DNA from: Halostagnicola sp. A56
Lineage (GTDB): Archaea > Halobacteriota > Halobacteria > Halobacteriales > Natrialbaceae
Direction of reading: 5' to 3'
Assembly (NCBI RefSeq): GCF_000691505.1
Contig: NZ_JMIP02000020.1
Coordinates: 62,001-126,000, forward strand
DNA length: 64,000 bases
In this document: one piece after another, positions 60,977 through 64,000 of the stretch
Numbering within the stretch: position 1 is the first letter of the stretch
Layout: the number at the start of each line of letters is the position of its first letter
The notes under the pieces: generated by a model
Database searches by the model: none
What the model was told of the DNA's origin: nothing
What the model saw: the letters and a program-made list of their open reading frames with translations, nothing else
Made by a program: the position numbers and the translations under genes

Positions 60977-61579
60977 TTACTCGAGGTGCGATTCCATCAA
61001 CCGTTCGACGTACTTCGCGAGCACGTCGACCTCGAGGTGGACCGGGTCGCCGGGCGATTTCTCGGAGAGGGCCGTTTCGTCGTAGGTGGTCGGGATGATC
61101 GCGACCGTCACGTTCCCGTCAGCCGTGAGATCCGCGACCGTGAGGCTAATTCCGTCGAGGGTGATCGAGCCCTTTTCGACGACGTAGCGGTCGTACCCCT
61201 CGGGGAGCGCGAACTCGAAGTACCAGTCCTCGCCGACGGATTCGATCGACTCGACCGTCGCGACGGCGTCGACGTGGCCCTGGACCACGTGGCCGTCGAA
61301 CCGGCCGTCGGCAGCCATCGCCCGCTCGAGGTTGACGAGGTCGCCCTCGACGAGGTCGCCGAGGTAGGTCCGCTCGACTGTCTCGCTGGCGAGAAAGACC
61401 TCGAACCACGAGCGCGCTTCGAACCGTTCGACCGTGAGACAGGCCCCGCTGACGCTGATGCTCTGGCCGTGCTCGAGGCCCGCGGCGACCACCTCGGCCC
61501 CGATCCGATATCGGAGGCCGTCGTCGGTCTGCTCGCGCGCGAGTATCTCCCCGGTCTCCTCGACGATTCCCGTGAACAT
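60977..61579 (-). CDS. ribE: Riboflavin synthase (bacterial-type alpha chain)
   Basis: 200 residues from ATG 61577-61579. Starts MFTGIVEETGE and holds two lumazine-binding repeats (ISVSGACLTVERFEARSWFE, EGDLVNLERAMAADGRFDGH and GSITLDGISLTVADLTADGN) with the conserved HVVQGHVD. Dismutates two 6,7-dimethyl-8-ribityllumazine molecules to riboflavin and a pyrimidine. The bacterial type is normal for haloarchaea, in contrast to the RibC type of methanogens. Trimeric, cytoplasmic. Length is normal. Confidence 0.9.
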   Translation of the reverse strand: MFTGIVEETGEILAREQTDDGLRYRIGAEVVAAGLEHGQSISVSGACLTVERFEARSWFEVFLASETVERTYLGDLVEGDLVNLERAMAADGRFDGHVVQGHVDAVATVESIESVGEDWYFEFALPEGYDRYVVEKGSITLDGISLTVADLTADGNVTVAIIPTTYDETALSEKSPGDPVHLEVDVLAKYVERLMESHLE

Positions 61580-61673
61580 GTCGTAGATGAGCCTAGGCGG
61601 GCGGCGAGCCAAAGCCGTTCCGGGTCGGCAGACGTCGGCGTCTTTTTGAGGCTGTCGACCATACCCCGATCCA

Positions 61674-61937
61674 ATGGCCGGCATCATCGACACGATCAAA
61701 TTCGCGGGCATTCTCGTCTTCGCGATCCCCGCCGCCCTCGCCGGGCTCGAGTTCGCGTTCGTCCGCGACGAACCGCTCATCGGCGGCGCGTTGCTCGTCC
61801 TCGCGGTCGGGCTCGTCCTCTTCGATCGGCTGCTCACAATGCCATCCGACGTTCCCACGATGGTCGCCAAACGCGTCGCCGGGTCGGTCGCGAGCGAACC
61901 CGACTCCGACGCGGACGAATCGACGGACGGGGAGTGA
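61674..61937 (+). CDS. Small membrane protein (DUF7533-type)
   Basis: 87 residues: two membrane segments (FAGILVFAIPAALAGLEFAF and LLVLAVGLVLFDRLLTMPSD) and an acidic C-terminal tail (SEPDSDADESTDGE). A conserved small haloarchaeal membrane protein of unknown function; family name from memory. Divergent from riboflavin synthase (94 bp apart). Confidence 0.68.
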   Translation: MAGIIDTIKFAGILVFAIPAALAGLEFAFVRDEPLIGGALLVLAVGLVLFDRLLTMPSDVPTMVAKRVAGSVASEPDSDADESTDGE

Positions 61938-62065
61938 CCTGATTCTCGAGCACTGATTCTCGAGCGGGCGCCACGAACGATCACCGCAAAGTCCCAGTTT
62001 GAGCGGCCGGCAAGCCCGATCACTGCGAATGCCCACCGTGAACGACCGTGAGATCGCGTATCGGG

Positions 62066-62986
62066 TTACGGCAGTTCGGCGAGTATCTCGGCTTCGAACG
62101 TCTCGAGCGCCCGCTCTCGATCTTCGGTGGCGAGATTGACGATGACGTGGTCGACGCCCAGATCCCGGAGATCCCGAAAGTACTCGCGGAACCACTCGGA
62201 TCCGGCCCGCATCCCCTGATGAATCGGCGTCGGATCGGCGTCCGGATCGTCGGCGAACTCGACACCCATCGCCATGCAGAACGGCTTCTCGCCCGCGAGG
62301 TCGCGCCAGTCAGCGAGGAAGCTCTCGAGGGTCGACTCCGGCAGATGATAGAACAGCCAGCCGTCGCCGCGGTCGGCGATCCACTCCAAGTCCTGTCGGG
62401 CGTGGCCCGTCGGGAGCAGGGGCAGCGCCTCTGTCGTCGGCTTCGGAACGATCTTGAGATCACCTTCGAGCCGTCCCCAGCGGGTCTCGAGTTCGGGCGC
62501 GTCCTCGCGCCAGACCGCGCGGAGGACCTCGATCGCGTCCCGAAAGAGCGCGCCTCGATCCTCGGGATCGACGCCGAAGGCGGGGAACTCGGGATCCCTG
62601 TCGCCGGTCGCCACGCCGAGGACGAGCCGGCCCGAGGAGAGTCGGTCGACGCTCGCCGCGGCCTTGGCGACGTGAAGCGGGTGGCGAAGCGAGAGGACGA
62701 TACTGGCCGTCCCGAGCGCGATTTCGTCGGTGACGGCGGCGACCTGCGAGAGCCACGTCCACGGATCGAACGTCTGGCCCGCGTCGCCGAATTTCGGCCA
62801 GTAGGTCGGCACATCCCGACACCAGAGCGCGTCGAAGCCGAGCGATTCGGCGCGCTGGGCGAGTCGCAACTCCTCATCGACGTCCGGCCTCGAGCGGTTC
62901 GCGCCGGTGAGCGGGAATCCAGTCCCGAACGTGAGTCCGTCGCCCCCGAACAGTCGCCGGTAGCCCGCGTTCTCGAACTCAGGCAT
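62066..62986 (-). CDS. LLM-class flavin-dependent oxidoreductase (TIGR03571-like)
   Basis: 306 residues of the bacterial luciferase TIM barrel: LTFGTGFPLTGANRSRPDVD, AESLGFDALWCRDVPTYWPK, RLSSGRLVLGVATGDRDPEF and PTGHARQDLEWIADRGDGWL. Uses FMN or F420; F420 is present in haloarchaea. No specific substrate can be named. The C-terminal half has the usual LGVDHVIVNLATEDRERALE. Stand-alone gene. Confidence 0.82.
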   Translation of the reverse strand: MPEFENAGYRRLFGGDGLTFGTGFPLTGANRSRPDVDEELRLAQRAESLGFDALWCRDVPTYWPKFGDAGQTFDPWTWLSQVAAVTDEIALGTASIVLSLRHPLHVAKAAASVDRLSSGRLVLGVATGDRDPEFPAFGVDPEDRGALFRDAIEVLRAVWREDAPELETRWGRLEGDLKIVPKPTTEALPLLPTGHARQDLEWIADRGDGWLFYHLPESTLESFLADWRDLAGEKPFCMAMGVEFADDPDADPTPIHQGMRAGSEWFREYFRDLRDLGVDHVIVNLATEDRERALETFEAEILAELP

Positions 62987-63142
62987 TCGGATAGCCAGTA
63001 GCGTCCAGCCGCCTAAATAGCTGCTCGACGGCGACCAGATCGGTACCTACCCGCTCGAGGAACGACGGTAAAAGAAAGGAAAAACGCAAAACCGCGAGCC
63101 GAACGTCGGGAACTCTCCGGGTTCGATACCCGCCGAGTTCGA

Positions 63143-64000
63143 TCAGTCGTCGGCGGGCGCTGCGCCGCTACCCTGGGCCTGTTCTTTCGTCCAGGAGAGT
63201 TTGCCGCCAGCGGCGAGAATGTCGCGTTCGCGCTGGGAGGCATCGAGCGTCGCCGTGACCTCGTAGTCGTCGTTGACGCGGACGGTGAACTCCTCCTGTC
63301 CGCTCGCGACTGCGTCGTAGACATCGTCGACGATTTCGATCTCGTCGCCCTGATCGATGTTCTCGTAGGTGTCATCGTCGATCGTCAGTGGGACGATACC
63401 GAAGTTAAAGAGGTTCGCGCGGTGGATCCGGGCGAAGCTCTGTGCGAGGACGCCCTCGATACCGAGGTACATCGGACACAGCGCCGCGTGTTCACGCGAG
63501 GAGCCCTGTCCGTAGTTCTCGCCGGCGACGAGGAAGCCGCCGTCGGCCTCGAGCGCGCGCTCGGCGAACGTGTCGTCGACGCGCGAGAGGGTGAACTCCG
63601 AGAGTTTCGGGACGTTCGACCGGTACATCAGGATGTCCTGCGTTGCAGGGATGATGTGGTCGGTCGTGATGTTGTCTTCCATCTTCAAGAGCGCCTCACC
63701 GGAGACCGCCGAGCCGAGCTGGTCTCGGATCGGGACGTCGCCGATGTTCGGTCCTTTGATGAGTTCGTCGTCGACCGCCTCGTCGGGTGCGATGAGGTCG
63801 GTCTTGGAGCCGTCGTACTCGTCGGGGAGTTCGACGCCCGGTGCCTCGAGATCGTCGAGTTCGTCCTCGAGATCCCGCGGATCGACGATTTCGCCGGCGA
63901 TCGACGCGGCGGCGGCGACCTCGGGCGAGCAGAGGAAGACGTTGTCGTCTTCGATGCCCGAGCGGCCCTCGAAATTGCGGTTGAAGGTTCGCATGGAGAC
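63143..64000 (-). CDS. acnA: Aconitate hydratase, C-terminal part (cut by window end)
   Basis: 286 codons visible, reading out of the window end (VSMRTFNRNFEGRSGIEDDN at the top). Contains the conserved SxRNFEGR region, the domain-4 swivel sequence with GENYGQGSSREHAALCPMYLG and ARIHRANLFNFGIVPL, and ends KEQAQGSGAAPADD. Aconitase of the TCA cycle isomerises citrate to isocitrate; the Fe-S cysteines lie outside the window apart from none seen here. The start is beyond 64000. Confidence 0.92.
   Translation of the reverse strand, partial: VSMRTFNRNFEGRSGIEDDNVFLCSPEVAAAASIAGEIVDPRDLEDELDDLEAPGVELPDEYDGSKTDLIAPDEAVDDELIKGPNIGDVPIRDQLGSAVSGEALLKMEDNITTDHIIPATQDILMYRSNVPKLSEFTLSRVDDTFAERALEADGGFLVAGENYGQGSSREHAALCPMYLGIEGVLAQSFARIHRANLFNFGIVPLTIDDDTYENIDQGDEIEIVDDVYDAVASGQEEFTVRVNDDYEVTATLDASQRERDILAAGGKLSWTKEQAQGSGAAPADD

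Overview
The window is chromosomal DNA of a halophilic archaeon (class Halobacteria; a Natrialbales-type genome is a reasonable guess but is not proven here). This rests on high GC, very acidic proteins rich in Asp and Glu, the CTCGAG-rich codon style, archaeal information-processing genes (TATA-binding protein, aRF1, a replication factor C small subunit, THUMP-type tRNA methyltransferase), archaeosortase A, Tat-type lipoprotein signals, and AT-rich archaeal TATA boxes in front of several genes.

Layout. 0-1 kb: start of a 2-oxoacid:ferredoxin oxidoreductase alpha subunit (cut by the window edge), a small gene split by a stop codon, tRNA-Lys(CTT) and a 23-bp copy of its 3' end. 1-6.5 kb: RCK/TrkA-N-DHH phosphoesterase, PRC-barrel protein, and an overlapping pair (BioD/DRTGG P-loop protein and ADP-forming acetyl-CoA synthetase). 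6.5-10.7 kb: a zinc/manganese-type ABC importer (permease, ATPase, binding lipoprotein) with a His-rich lipoprotein; the last two share an unusual beta-rich domain and both promoters carry AT-rich dyads. 10.8-24.8 kb: mostly housekeeping or conserved haloarchaeal genes (MgtC/DUF4010, PadR regulator, archaeosortase A, SDR, gamma-carbonic anhydrase, MBL-fold hydrolases, OsmC, RfcC, thioesterase) and a VapBC-like toxin-antitoxin pair. 24.8-36.5 kb: tRNA-G10 methyltransferase, TBP, secreted proteins, HisG, FAD oxidoreductase, SpoIIM-like membrane protein, 5'-deoxyadenosine/SAH deaminase, assimilatory nitrate reductase.

36.5-45.3 kb is an accessory island, AT-richer and with different codon use: a glycosyltransferase lacking a clean start, an alkaline-phosphatase-like protein, an ABC exporter, a Usp protein, a GH2 beta-mannosidase, and remnants of two transposases plus a truncated membrane gene. 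It begins directly at the 5' end of nasA. 45.3-64 kb returns to the core style: DASS anion permease, aRF1, regulators, hexapeptide acyltransferase, aldo/keto reductase, Nudix hydrolase, FAU-1-type RNA-binding protein, PrsW-like protease, riboflavin synthase, LLM flavin oxidoreductase and the C-terminal part of aconitase (cut by the window end).

Quality note. Four places in three conserved genes (about 19452, 19526, 28630 and 57254) look like losses of one base from a short run of identical bases. Either these genes are decaying or the assembly carries indel errors; the shared signature favours the second. No rRNA, CRISPR array, provirus or complete insertion sequence was seen. The best candidates for undescribed biology are the shared metal-binding-type domain in the zinc operon, the possible structured RNAs at about 3.1, 13.3 and 34.1 kb, and the glycan island next to nasA.
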